14,511 bases of DNA. Origin: Pseudomonadota bacterium. Its GTDB lineage: Bacteria; Pseudomonadota; Gammaproteobacteria; Burkholderiales; Rhodocyclaceae. The stretch covers positions 1-14,511 of the forward strand of contig JAJZPJ010000052.1 in NCBI GenBank assembly GCA_021811225.1. Reading direction: 5' to 3'. A model generated the notes under the pieces. It saw only the letters and a program-made list of their open reading frames with translations, was not told the origin of the DNA and searched no databases. Positions 1-6,831 of this stretch are shown here, piece after piece; the first letter of the stretch is position 1, and each line of letters begins with the position of its first letter. A program made the translations under genes and the position numbers.

Positions 1-798
1 GGCCTGGGAGTGCAACGCAATTATCAACTTGCGCTGGACTGGTTTTCCAAGGCGCAGGTCTTGGGTCTGCCCGACGCGATGGCGAATCTGGCGAAGATGT
101 ACGCCGACGGTCTGGGCGTGACCAAGAACGATGCGACCGCGCTACGCTATTATCGCGACGCCGCGCGCTCCGGATTTCGCCCGGCGCTGTCGCTCATGGT
201 CAAGATCTACGAAAAGGGCGGACTGGGCGTCGCGCCCGATGCCGAAAAGGCCCTTCGCTGGCGCGCCCGGCTGCACGGCGCGATGGGCAAGTCCGATCAG
301 GTGCGCAGCGAAGCGGCCGCTGCCCCGGCGCCGCTTGCCCCGTCTGTGGTCAGGGCGGCCAAAGCCGCAGCCTTGCCGAAAACGGCGCGCCGGGGCAAGC
401 CGATTCGCCCAGCGGCCGAGAGTGAAGCGTCGTTCGAGCAGCGGGTCTTCCGCCAGCTCGAGCAATATCAGCGGCGCGAACGCAAGCTGTTTGTCGGCTC
501 CAACGACAGCACGCCGGCGCTGGGCGCGTATCTCCAGAATCTGCGGACCCGATTGCAGCGCCTCTTGGCGACCGCCTTTCCCGCCTCGAAGCCTGCGGCA
601 ACGATGATGCTCAGCTATTCGATCCTCAGGGACGGAACGCTAGAAGGCGTCGAATTGAGCCATAGCTCGGGAAACCGGAATACCGACAGAAAGGTTCTGG
701 CGCTGTCGAAAACCCTCACCGGCCTGCCGCCTCTGCCGGCGGCAATCGCGGCGACCACCGACGTGCTGGTGGTGACGGTCGGCCTCCCCATCGAATGA
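1..798 (+). CDS. Sel1-repeat protein with C-terminal TonB-like domain (5' end missing)
   Basis: The reading frame is open at base 1, so the gene begins outside the window; 265 C-terminal residues are visible. The first residues (GLGVQRNYQLALDWF) and about residues 40-95 fit Sel1-like tetratricopeptide repeats, with the recurring G-x-GV...A...W/Y...A...G...A pattern. A basic, Ala/Pro-rich linker follows (about 100-145), then a helix rich in Glu, Gln and Arg. Residues about 200-265 (MLSYSILRDGTLEGVELSHS, then GLPPLPAAI and a beta strand near the end) resemble the C-terminal domain of TonB/TolA-type proteins. Sel1 repeats bind proteins, and a TonB-like end suggests a periplasmic or envelope location; the N-terminus, where an anchor or signal would be, is not visible. 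It ends only 6 bases from the stop of the converging yihY-like gene. The family call is good; its partner and function are unknown. Confidence 0.75.
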   Translation, partial: GLGVQRNYQLALDWFSKAQVLGLPDAMANLAKMYADGLGVTKNDATALRYYRDAARSGFRPALSLMVKIYEKGGLGVAPDAEKALRWRARLHGAMGKSDQVRSEAAAAPAPLAPSVVRAAKAAALPKTARRGKPIRPAAESEASFEQRVFRQLEQYQRRERKLFVGSNDSTPALGAYLQNLRTRLQRLLATAFPASKPAATMMLSYSILRDGTLEGVELSHSSGNRNTDRKVLALSKTLTGLPPLPAAIAATTDVLVVTVGLPIE

Positions 799-804
799 CT
801 CCGT

Positions 805-1695
805 CTAGGCTGCTCCCGGCGCCGGCCCGTGGCTCAGGCTGCCCATGCGCAGCGCGTATTGGCGCGTGAATTCGGCGCCCAGGAAAAAGATCTGCGCGGA
901 GTAATACACCCACAACAGCAAGGCGATCATCGATCCGGCGGCACCGAAACTGCTGGCGACGCCGCTATTGCCGATATACAGGCCGATCGCATACTTGCCC
1001 AGCGCGAACAGGGCCGCGGTGCCCAGCGCGCCGATCGTCACGTCGCGCCAGGACAGGCACACGCGCGGCAGCATCTTGTAGATGACCGCGAACAGGGTGG
1101 CGATCACGGCAAAGCCGATCAATCCCGCCAGCGATCCCAGCCAGAAGGCCGTGTCTCGCCAGAGGCCGCCCCAGTAGCGCTCCAGCACCGCCAGCACGGC
1201 GCTGACCACCAGCGACACCATCAGCAGGAAGGTCAGCACCAGGATCAGTCCGAACGACAGCAGGCGGGTGCGCAGCAAATCCCACAGCCCGGTCTGGCTG
1301 ACGCTGGGAATTTGCCATATTTCATCCAGACTGGCTTTCAATTCGGCGAACACGCTGGTGGCGCCGAACAGCAGCAAGGCGGTGGCGACGAGCGTGGCCA
1401 GGCGCCCTTGCGCCTGATTGCTCGCGCCCGCCAGTATCAGCTGGATCGCTTCGGCGCCCTGGTCTCCGACCAGTCCCCGCAGTTGCGTCATGATCTCGCC
1501 CCGTGCCGCCTGGGCGCCGTAGAAAAAGCCGGCGATGGCGATCACCAGAATGAGAATCGGCGCCATCGAGAACAAGGTATAAAAAGCCAATGCCGCACCC
1601 TTGCTGGCGGCGCGGTGATTGATCCAGTCAGCGACCGCGGCATTGATGACCTGGCGCAACTGTCGGACGATGGCGGGCATATGAGCGGTTTTCAT
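805..1695 (-). CDS. YihY/BrkB family inner-membrane protein
   Basis: A 296-residue polytopic membrane protein of the YihY/BrkB (UPF0761) family, once mislabelled as ribonuclease BN. Its molecular function is not established; some relatives are proposed to be transporters. About six hydrophobic segments are visible (near residues 42-60, 98-117, 145-170, 184-206, 218-238, 253-273). Family hallmarks are YTLFSMAPILIL (39-50), the LPRVCLSWRDVTIGA loop (209-223) and the C-terminal FGAAGSMIALLLW...YSAQIFFLGAEFT region (250-277). The start is uncertain. The ATG at 1695 directly follows the T-run of a terminator-like hairpin and has no Shine-Dalgarno; ATG 1680 (residue 6) is possible but also lacks one. 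It lies downstream of the ompA-like gene on the same strand (98 bases) and converges on the Sel1 gene with a 6-base gap. Confidence 0.9.
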   Translation of the reverse strand: MKTAHMPAIVRQLRQVINAAVADWINHRAASKGAALAFYTLFSMAPILILVIAIAGFFYGAQAARGEIMTQLRGLVGDQGAEAIQLILAGASNQAQGRLATLVATALLLFGATSVFAELKASLDEIWQIPSVSQTGLWDLLRTRLLSFGLILVLTFLLMVSLVVSAVLAVLERYWGGLWRDTAFWLGSLAGLIGFAVIATLFAVIYKMLPRVCLSWRDVTIGALGTAALFALGKYAIGLYIGNSGVASSFGAAGSMIALLLWVYYSAQIFFLGAEFTRQYALRMGSLSHGPAPGAA

Positions 1696-1697
1696 AA

Positions 1698-1724
1698 AAA
1701 GGCCAACCGTCTTGGTTGGCCTTT
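1698..1724 (-). terminator. Rho-independent terminator-like hairpin downstream of the ompA-like gene
   Basis: A perfect 11-bp inverted repeat, AAAGGCCAACC (1698-1708) and GGTTGGCCTTT (1714-1724), is separated by a 5-base loop. Read on the minus strand it ends in a run of five T's (TTTTT), the classic intrinsic-terminator shape, 69 bases past the stop of the ompA-like gene. The T-run is followed at once by the ATG annotated for the yihY-like gene, so the element could also act as an attenuator for that gene. On the plus strand the T-rich tail is weaker (CTTTCC), and no plus-strand gene ends here. Confidence 0.8.
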
Positions 1725-1793
1725 CTTTCCTGGTCAGGTGGCGAGGCGCACCCGAAGCTTATCAGAGTGGCTTACCCGAGTGACTTGCCCGGC

Positions 1794-2483
1794 TTACCTT
1801 TGCACCGGCCGCTGCGTCTCGATTTCCACCATGATGCGGCGGTTCGGTTGCAGGCATTCAACCAGCTTCCTGTTCTTGCCGTTGGCCTTGCCCTTCACCT
1901 TGGCGCAGGAAACGACCGGGTCGGCCTCACCCTTGGCAGCGGTCTCGATGCGCCCGGCGGCAACGCCTTGGCCGACCAGGTAATCCTTCACGGCGTCGGC
2001 GCGACGCTGCGACAACTTCTGATTGTAGGCGCTGGAGCCGATGCGGTCGGTGTAGCCCGTCACGCGCACCCGCTCGACCTGCGGATATTCCTTCATCTTG
2101 GCCACGACTTCCTCGTCGAGTTTTTGCTTGCCGCCCGGACGTATGACGGCTTTGTCGAATCCGAACAGCGCCTCGGCCCGCAGGGCGATCGGCACGAAGG
2201 CCGGCGCATCCGGCGCGACGGCGGGCGCCGGTACGGGAGCGGGCGGTTCGGCGGCAGCGACTTTCGGCGCTTCTTTCTTGACCAGATCCGGATCGCATTC
2301 GGCGCTCGCCATCGCCGGCGTCCACGCCCCGGTGCGCCAGCATAGGCCGGTGCCGCTCTTGACGACCTTGCCGCTGCTGTCGGTGAGATACGCGCCGTTG
2401 CCTGGTTCGTCTGCGGCAGCAACCCCGGCCGTGGTCAAGGAGGCCATGGCGAGCATGCCCAGTAAGAGTCGTGATGTTTTCAT
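1794..2483 (-). CDS. OmpA-family periplasmic/outer-membrane protein, RmpM-like (no beta-barrel)
   Basis: A 229-residue secreted protein. The signal peptide is about residues 1-24 (MKTSRLLLGM..., cleavage near VAAA-DE). A short region with Cys48 and Cys63 follows, then a Pro/Ala linker (about 78-95) and an OmpA/MotB-type peptidoglycan-binding domain (about 98-225). The domain shows the TGYTDRIGS motif (142-150) with the Asp expected to contact diaminopimelate (D146), NQKLSQRRA (154-162) with the matching Arg (R161), and a C-terminal QPNRR. Cys193 and Cys210 flank a short insertion and could form a disulfide, as in RmpM-type proteins. There is no N-terminal beta-barrel, so it probably ties peptidoglycan to another envelope component. 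A strong Shine-Dalgarno (AGGAG, 6 bases before ATG) fixes the start. It is followed by a terminator hairpin and sits 124 bases after the asmA-like gene; I see no convincing promoter in that gap. Confidence 0.92.
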   Translation of the reverse strand: MKTSRLLLGMLAMASLTTAGVAAADEPGNGAYLTDSSGKVVKSGTGLCWRTGAWTPAMASAECDPDLVKKEAPKVAAAEPPAPVPAPAVAPDAPAFVPIALRAEALFGFDKAVIRPGGKQKLDEEVVAKMKEYPQVERVRVTGYTDRIGSSAYNQKLSQRRADAVKDYLVGQGVAAGRIETAAKGEADPVVSCAKVKGKANGKNRKLVECLQPNRRIMVEIETQRPVQR

Positions 2484-2607
2484 TTATTGCTCCTGTTGTT
2501 GTTCGTGAGGCCGGGAATCGATGAACCAGCTTAGGCGCAAATCCAGCGGCTATCTGTGCGCTGTCGAACATAGGGCATGGGCGCGACTGCGGCTGCGGCG
2601 CGCATTT

Positions 2608-4653
2608 TCAGCGCTGCCCTCGCATGAGCTTGCGCCGGTAAATCTTGCCCGGCGGCGGCGCCACCGGTTTGACCCGCGCAGCGGCCAGCAACCTGGGGCA
2701 ATCGCTGCTTTCGTCCGGCCCGGTCTTGGTCAAGGGGATCAGCGCCGCGACCGGCGCCAGAACCGCCAGTGCCAGCGCGCTGCCCGCCTTCAGGGCCAGC
2801 ACGCCTTTGTCGATGCTGAGGCGCGGCTGACTGAAGCTGCCGCGCACGTAGAGTGGCGCCCTGAGCGAGAGCACGCGCAGCCCCTTGCTGTTGGGCCTGA
2901 CGGTCAGGTTCAGCCGCTCTCGCGCCAAATCGATGTCGCCGCTGACGTCGACAATGGCAGCGGCGGTATCGACGATGAAACCGTGCGTCCGCATCACGCC
3001 ACGGCTCACGCCAAAATCGGCTGCCAGGCAATTGAGCCTGACTTGTTTGTCGCCGACCAGACGGGTGATGATCACGTTGCCGATGTTCAAGCCCATTTCT
3101 TCCAGCAACAGCTTGCTGACCGTGCCATGATCGATCAGGGTCTTGACCTCGCCGTTGGCGTCGCCCAGCAAGCTCGCGACCGAGTCGCCGGTCGCCGACA
3201 GGGAGGCCTCGCCGTCGAGTTCGCCGGCGCTGGCGCGCAGCGGTCGCAGGCTGGGAAATAATTGTTTCAATTGCAAATGGCGGGCCGTCACGGTCATTTC
3301 CGCCTTGATCGCATGCTTGCCGGCCCGGCCGCTGCCGTCGAGCCTGATGTTCGAGCTCAGGTCTCCCCCCGCCATCCCGAAATTGAGCGGCAGCAGGGAC
3401 AACACGCCGTCTTGCAGATGCAGCGTGGCCGTCAGTTTGTTGATCGGCAATTCCTCGGCGCGGATAATTCTGTCGGCGCTGAATTTGATGTCGGCATCGA
3501 TGCTGGTCCAGCGTTCCGTCTTGAAGCGCTCGACCGGCAGCACCTTGCCCGCCGGCTGGACGGCGGCGACGCCGCGCAGGGCCTTGCTGGCATTCGAGTC
3601 GGCACCGATCAGCGGCGCCAGATCGGAAAATTTCAGCAGGTGCGACACCACCGTTCCGGTCAGCAGCGGGCGCGCAGGTCTCGACTGATAGTCGAGATTG
3701 CCGCCGATGTCGCTGGAGCCGACCCGCCCGATGAACTTTTCGTAGCGCCAGTGGCCGCCCTGCGCGCTCAGGGTGCCGATCAGATGGCCATCGGTCGAAA
3801 AGGGCGGCGTCTCCGGCAGGACCAGGCCGGTGAGGGCATAAAGCCGCGCCATGCTCGCGCCGGACAGCTTCAGGTGCATGTCGAGTGCGGCCAGATCGCT
3901 CGGCTTGGTGAGCGTCCCGGCGACCGCGATCACGGTCTTTCCCACGCGCAGATCGGCCATGAACGGGTAGGGTAGGGTCTGCTGCTGCAAGGACAACAAG
4001 GCGCCGGCCTTGCCCTCGCCGCTGACCGGCTCGCCATTGAGCTTGCCGCGCAAACGCCAGGCCACGCCGTAGCCGGGGTCGGCGTCGCGGCTCTCGATCG
4101 CTGCCGTCACGTCGGCGTGCCGGATGGCGTCGATCAGGTGCACGCTGCCTTGGCTGAAGATCACGCTGTGCAATTGCAGTCGCCAGGGCGAGCGCTCATC
4201 GCCGTTGCCGAATGTCCAGTTGTTGCTGCCGTCGGCCTCGCGGCGCAGGCTGACGATGGGCGCAGCGAAGCTCAGGACCGGGATCGCGATCCTTTTTTCC
4301 AGCAAGGCCAGCGGGTTCAGCGAAAAGGCGATTTCCCTGATGCTCGCCATCTCGCCGCTCGACGCCATGTCCGGCGGGTTACCGATATGAACATCCTGCG
4401 CGACCAGATGCGGCCAGGGAATCAGCTCGCGCCAGGTTCGCTCCGATCCGGTCGCCGCCGCGGCGGATCTTTCCCAGGTCAGCGAGAGATCACCGGCGAT
4501 CGCGAACGGGCGACCGAGCGCCGCGCCGACGCGGCCATCGAGCCAGGGCTTGGCCCGGTTCCAGTCGAAATCGTGCAACGCGACCAGCGCGAGTCCGCAG
4601 ACGGCGATCAGGCCGGCGACACCGGCGAGCGCGATGCTCGCGCGGCGGGTCAC
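2608..4653 (-). CDS. AsmA family protein
   Basis: A 681-residue protein anchored by one N-terminal transmembrane helix (about residues 7-27) with the rest expected in the periplasm. AsmA-family signs include GRPFAIAGDLSLTW near 47-60, a DG-x-NNWTF motif near 141-148, repeated short beta-strand stretches, and a C-terminal region with GDANGEVKTLIDHGTVSKLL, SGDIDLARERLNL and LYVRGSFSQPRLSID. AsmA-like proteins (AsmA, YhdP, TamB, YdbH) form elongated beta grooves linked to lipid traffic between the two membranes; the cargo of this member is unknown. It is slightly longer than E. coli AsmA (about 617) and ends in a basic tail. The start is GTG at 4653: its GTGA overlaps the TGA of the upstream DUF3096 gene by 4 bases, which indicates translational coupling and a shared transcript. 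Confidence 0.9.
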   Translation of the reverse strand: MTRRASIALAGVAGLIAVCGLALVALHDFDWNRAKPWLDGRVGAALGRPFAIAGDLSLTWERSAAAATGSERTWRELIPWPHLVAQDVHIGNPPDMASSGEMASIREIAFSLNPLALLEKRIAIPVLSFAAPIVSLRREADGSNNWTFGNGDERSPWRLQLHSVIFSQGSVHLIDAIRHADVTAAIESRDADPGYGVAWRLRGKLNGEPVSGEGKAGALLSLQQQTLPYPFMADLRVGKTVIAVAGTLTKPSDLAALDMHLKLSGASMARLYALTGLVLPETPPFSTDGHLIGTLSAQGGHWRYEKFIGRVGSSDIGGNLDYQSRPARPLLTGTVVSHLLKFSDLAPLIGADSNASKALRGVAAVQPAGKVLPVERFKTERWTSIDADIKFSADRIIRAEELPINKLTATLHLQDGVLSLLPLNFGMAGGDLSSNIRLDGSGRAGKHAIKAEMTVTARHLQLKQLFPSLRPLRASAGELDGEASLSATGDSVASLLGDANGEVKTLIDHGTVSKLLLEEMGLNIGNVIITRLVGDKQVRLNCLAADFGVSRGVMRTHGFIVDTAAAIVDVSGDIDLARERLNLTVRPNSKGLRVLSLRAPLYVRGSFSQPRLSIDKGVLALKAGSALALAVLAPVAALIPLTKTGPDESSDCPRLLAAARVKPVAPPPGKIYRRKLMRGQR

Positions 4654-4802
4654 CTCAGAAAATGACCGGATCCGAACAGGCCGGCCAGGCCGACCATGAT
4701 CAGATAGACAGCCACGATCGTAGACAGCAGCCGCGGGAAGATGAAGATCAGGATGCCGGCTAAGAGCGATACGACCGGAACCAGACTGATGGTGACGTTC
4801 AT
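4650..4802 (-). CDS. DUF3096-type small membrane protein (50 aa)
   Basis: A 50-residue hydrophobic protein, MNVTISLVPVVSLLAGI at the start and VGLAGLFGSGHFLR at the end, with two predicted membrane helices separated by a short FPRLLS turn. This matches my memory of DUF3096, a family of very short two-helix membrane proteins with the ILI-F/M-PRLL...AVYLI-x-VGL pattern; no function is established. It is too short for many gene callers, but the evidence for translation is good. There is an excellent Shine-Dalgarno (AAAGGAG, 4810-4816, 7 bases before ATG) that overlaps the stop codon of the upstream DUF3309 gene. Its own stop overlaps the GTG of the AsmA-family gene. It is the middle gene of a three-gene operon, and coupling suggests production in step with AsmA. 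Confidence 0.85.
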   Translation of the reverse strand: MNVTISLVPVVSLLAGILIFIFPRLLSTIVAVYLIMVGLAGLFGSGHFLR

Positions 4803-4815
4803 GACGAGTCTCCTT

Positions 4816-4968
4816 TTAAAGTCGTCCGGTGAGCAACATGATCACCAGAATGATCAGGACCAGACCGGCCAAGCCGCTGGGACCGTAGCCCCAGTTGCGG
4901 CTGTGGGGCCAAGTCGGAAAAACGCCGATGAGCGCGAGGATCAGGATGACTAGCAAGATGGTGCCCAT
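4816..4968 (-). CDS. DUF3309-type small membrane protein (50 aa)
   Basis: A 50-residue protein with a helix-loop-helix layout: a hydrophobic segment (about 3-17), a conserved central loop PTWPHSRNWGYGPSG (about 18-32), and a second hydrophobic segment (about 33-48). This loop is the hallmark of DUF3309, a family of roughly 50-residue proteins of unknown function common in Proteobacteria. The ATG at 4968 is chosen over longer versions because a Shine-Dalgarno GGGAG (4975-4979) lies 6 bases upstream and the family starts this way (MGTILLVILIL). Its stop is 13 bases from the DUF3096 start and overlaps that gene's ribosome-binding site. It is the first gene of the minus-strand DUF3309-DUF3096-asmA operon, divergent from the BON gene. 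Confidence 0.88.
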   Translation of the reverse strand: MGTILLVILILALIGVFPTWPHSRNWGYGPSGLAGLVLIILVIMLLTGRL

Positions 4969-5266
4969 GGTTGACTCCCGTTGAGCGTTGAAAAAGCACG
5001 AGGGGCCAGCATAGACGAGAGCAATCGCGACATCTGTTCGCTGCCGCACCGAGTCTGTGGCGACCGCGAACGGCCGGCCTGCGGCCGCCGCCGCGCTATC
5101 GGCGGACAGGCGCACTCGGAAAACGCCCATTCAATGTTCGTCAGCGTACAGAGGCGCTGCGCATTTCCACGTAAAACCTGGCCATCGGGATTCCCGGCGC
5201 ACGATCGAGCCGAAGCCCGACATCGTTTGGCGCAAGATATGCGCTCATCCACTCGAGGACCGCAAA
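4969..5266. other. Divergent intergenic region between the DUF3309 operon and the BON/AI-2E pair
   Basis: No reading frame here resembles a protein family. The region must hold the start signals of two divergent operons. On the minus side the only -10-like hexamer I see is TATGCT (about 5008-5013), with no matching -35. Toward the plus side there is a GG-N10-GC motif (listed separately) and the BON ribosome-binding site GAGG (5255-5258). A GC-rich palindromic patch lies near 5070-5092 (CGGCCGGCC...GCGGCCGCCG). No confident sigma-70 promoter was found on either strand. Confidence 0.5.
5228..5242 (+). promoter_or_regulatory. Possible sigma-54-type -24/-12 element upstream of the BON gene
   Basis: TGGCGC (5228-5233) and ATGC (5239-5242) keep the GG-N10-GC geometry of sigma-54 promoters (consensus TGGCAC and TTGC). 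The predicted transcription start would fall near 5253, just ahead of the GAGG ribosome-binding site, giving a very short leader. The same bases form an inverted repeat, GCGCA-AGATA-TGCGC (5230-5244), so an operator is an alternative. A short match like this can occur by chance. Confidence 0.25.
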
Positions 5267-5689
5267 ATGAACAGTCTCAAACCTTACAAACTCATCGTCG
5301 CCTCGCTGCTGCTGGCTATCGGGCTGGCGGCGTGCGACAAACCGGGGCCTGCCGAAACCGCGGGCAAGCAGATCGACCAGACCGCCGATGCGGCCGGCCA
5401 GAAACTGGGAGAGGTGGCCGACAAGGTCGGTGAAAAGATGGGCGAACAGAGCCAGAAGGCCGGCGTCGCCATCGATGACGCGACGATCACGGCCAAGGTC
5501 AAGGCGGCCATCTTTGCCGAGCCCGGTCTCAAGACGCTGCAGATCAGCGTCGATACCGTCAAAGGCGTGGTGAGCCTGAGCGGCTCGGTCGACTCCCAGC
5601 AGAACAGCGATATGGCCAAGGGACTGGCGGCTGCGGTGGCCGGGGTCAAGGAGGTCGATAACCGTCTGGTGCTGAAGCCGACCCAATGA
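5267..5689 (+). CDS. BON-domain lipoprotein with LEA-like amphipathic linker
   Basis: A 140-residue lipoprotein. Its signal peptide ends in the lipobox LAAC (20-23), so Cys23 should be lipidated. The next residue is Asp24, which in E. coli holds lipoproteins in the inner membrane. Residues about 30-67 form a charged, Ala/Gly/Lys/Gln-rich amphipathic helix (GKQIDQTADAAGQKLGEV and on) resembling 11-residue group-3 LEA or CsbD-like repeats. Residues about 70-138 are one BON domain (DDATITAKVKAAIFAEPGL, VVSLSGSVDS, VAGVKEVDNRLVL), the phospholipid-binding fold of OsmY and related proteins; OsmY itself has two. The ATG at 5267 has a strong Shine-Dalgarno GAGG (5255-5258). The stop overlaps the next gene's start (ATGA), so the two are probably co-translated. 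A role in envelope or osmotic stress is inferred from the family. Confidence 0.9.
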   Translation: MNSLKPYKLIVASLLLAIGLAACDKPGPAETAGKQIDQTADAAGQKLGEVADKVGEKMGEQSQKAGVAIDDATITAKVKAAIFAEPGLKTLQISVDTVKGVVSLSGSVDSQQNSDMAKGLAAAVAGVKEVDNRLVLKPTQ

Positions 5690-6831
5690 GTTCGGCTGGC
5701 CGTCAAGCGCCGGAGGCGGACTCCGAGCGGCTAATGACCCCGTCGGCCCATCTGCCGCTGCACGTGAACGCGCGCGGTCTGGCGCTGGGCATCATCGCCA
5801 CCGTCGCCTTTCTGTTCGCGCTGCAGTGGGCGCAGCGATTTCTCATTCCCCTGCTGTTCGGCGTTTTCGTCGCTTACACGCTGAACCCGCTGGTGGTTTG
5901 GCTGGAGCGCCGCCATGTCGCGCGCGTCGTCGGCGCTGCGCTGGTCACGGCACTGATATTGGCCGCAGCGGGCGCCGTGCTGCCGACGCTGCTGGGCGAG
6001 TTTCAGTCGATTGTCGAGGAATTGCCGGCGGCGACGCACAAATTTTCGCGCCTGATCACCAAGACGATGGGCGATCAGCCGGGCACGATCCAGCAGATGC
6101 AGGCGGCCGCCACGGAAATTCAGCGGGCGGCGGCTAGCGGCACCGGGCCGGCGCCCTCGCACAAGAAGCCGGCGGTCGCCGAATTCAGGGTGATCGATTG
6201 GATCTGGGCCGGCTCGATGGGCGTGCTCGGATTCGTCGGGCAGGCGACGATGGTCATCTTCCTGGTCTTCTTCCTGCTGCTGGCGGGTGATACCTTCAAG
6301 CGCAAACTGGTGAGGCTGACCGGTCCCTCGCTGCGCCAGAAAAAGATCACCGTGCACATCCTGGACGAGATCAATACCTCGATCCAGAATTACATGGCCA
6401 TGCTCCTGGTCACGAATGTCCTGCTGGCGCTCTTGATGTGGATCGCGCTGCGCTGGATCGGTCTGCAAAATGCGGGCGCGTGGGCGGTGGTTGCCGGCTT
6501 CCTGCACATCATGCCGTACTTCGGGCCCTTGCTCATCGCCTGTGCCACGGGGCTGGTGGCGTTCATGCAGTTCGAATCCTTGCGCATGGCGCTGCTGGTC
6601 GCCGGCGCCTCGCTGGGGATCGCCGTCCTGATCGGCACCGGCGTGACGACCTGGATGACGGGCCGGATTGCAAAGATGAATCCGGCGGCGGTCTTCGTCA
6701 GCCTGCTGTTCTGGGGCTGGATCTGGGGCATCTGGGGCCTGCTGCTGGGGGTTCCCATGATCGTCATCCTCAAGGTCGTGGCCGAGCGGGTGGAGGGCAT
6801 GGAGTTCTTCGCGGAATTGCTGGGCGAGTAA
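5686..6831 (+). CDS. AI-2E family transporter (PerM/TqsA-like membrane protein)
   Basis: A 381-residue polytopic membrane protein of the AI-2E transporter family (TqsA, PerM, YdiK). Hydrophobic segments occur near residues 30-50, 52-70, 82-105, 175-205, 242-262, 265-285, 288-310 and 325-360. A large soluble stretch (about 105-170) after the first helices includes a Gln/Ala/Pro-rich part. Family features include AGFLHIMPYFGPLL (about 269-282) and a C-terminal FWGWIWGIWGLLLGVPMIVI segment. Members have been linked to export of autoinducer-2 or to Na+/H+ exchange, so the name does not prove the substrate. The start at 5686 overlaps the BON stop by 4 bases (ATGA). A second ATG at residue 17 (5734) is possible, but overlap coupling favours the first. 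No clear terminator follows. Confidence 0.88.
   Translation: MSSAGRQAPEADSERLMTPSAHLPLHVNARGLALGIIATVAFLFALQWAQRFLIPLLFGVFVAYTLNPLVVWLERRHVARVVGAALVTALILAAAGAVLPTLLGEFQSIVEELPAATHKFSRLITKTMGDQPGTIQQMQAAATEIQRAAASGTGPAPSHKKPAVAEFRVIDWIWAGSMGVLGFVGQATMVIFLVFFLLLAGDTFKRKLVRLTGPSLRQKKITVHILDEINTSIQNYMAMLLVTNVLLALLMWIALRWIGLQNAGAWAVVAGFLHIMPYFGPLLIACATGLVAFMQFESLRMALLVAGASLGIAVLIGTGVTTWMTGRIAKMNPAAVFVSLLFWGWIWGIWGLLLGVPMIVILKVVAERVEGMEFFAELLGE

Noticed and set aside
829..1983. A 384-codon plus-strand frame opposite the yihY-like gene
   Set aside because: Its Gln/His/Arg-rich translation is the typical antisense of a membrane protein; yihY on the other strand has clear family motifs.
2581..2603. 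GCGCG...CGCGC inverted repeat just after the asmA stop as a terminator
   Set aside because: The stem is only 5 bp, the loop is 13 bases, and there is no T-run on the minus strand where termination would be needed.
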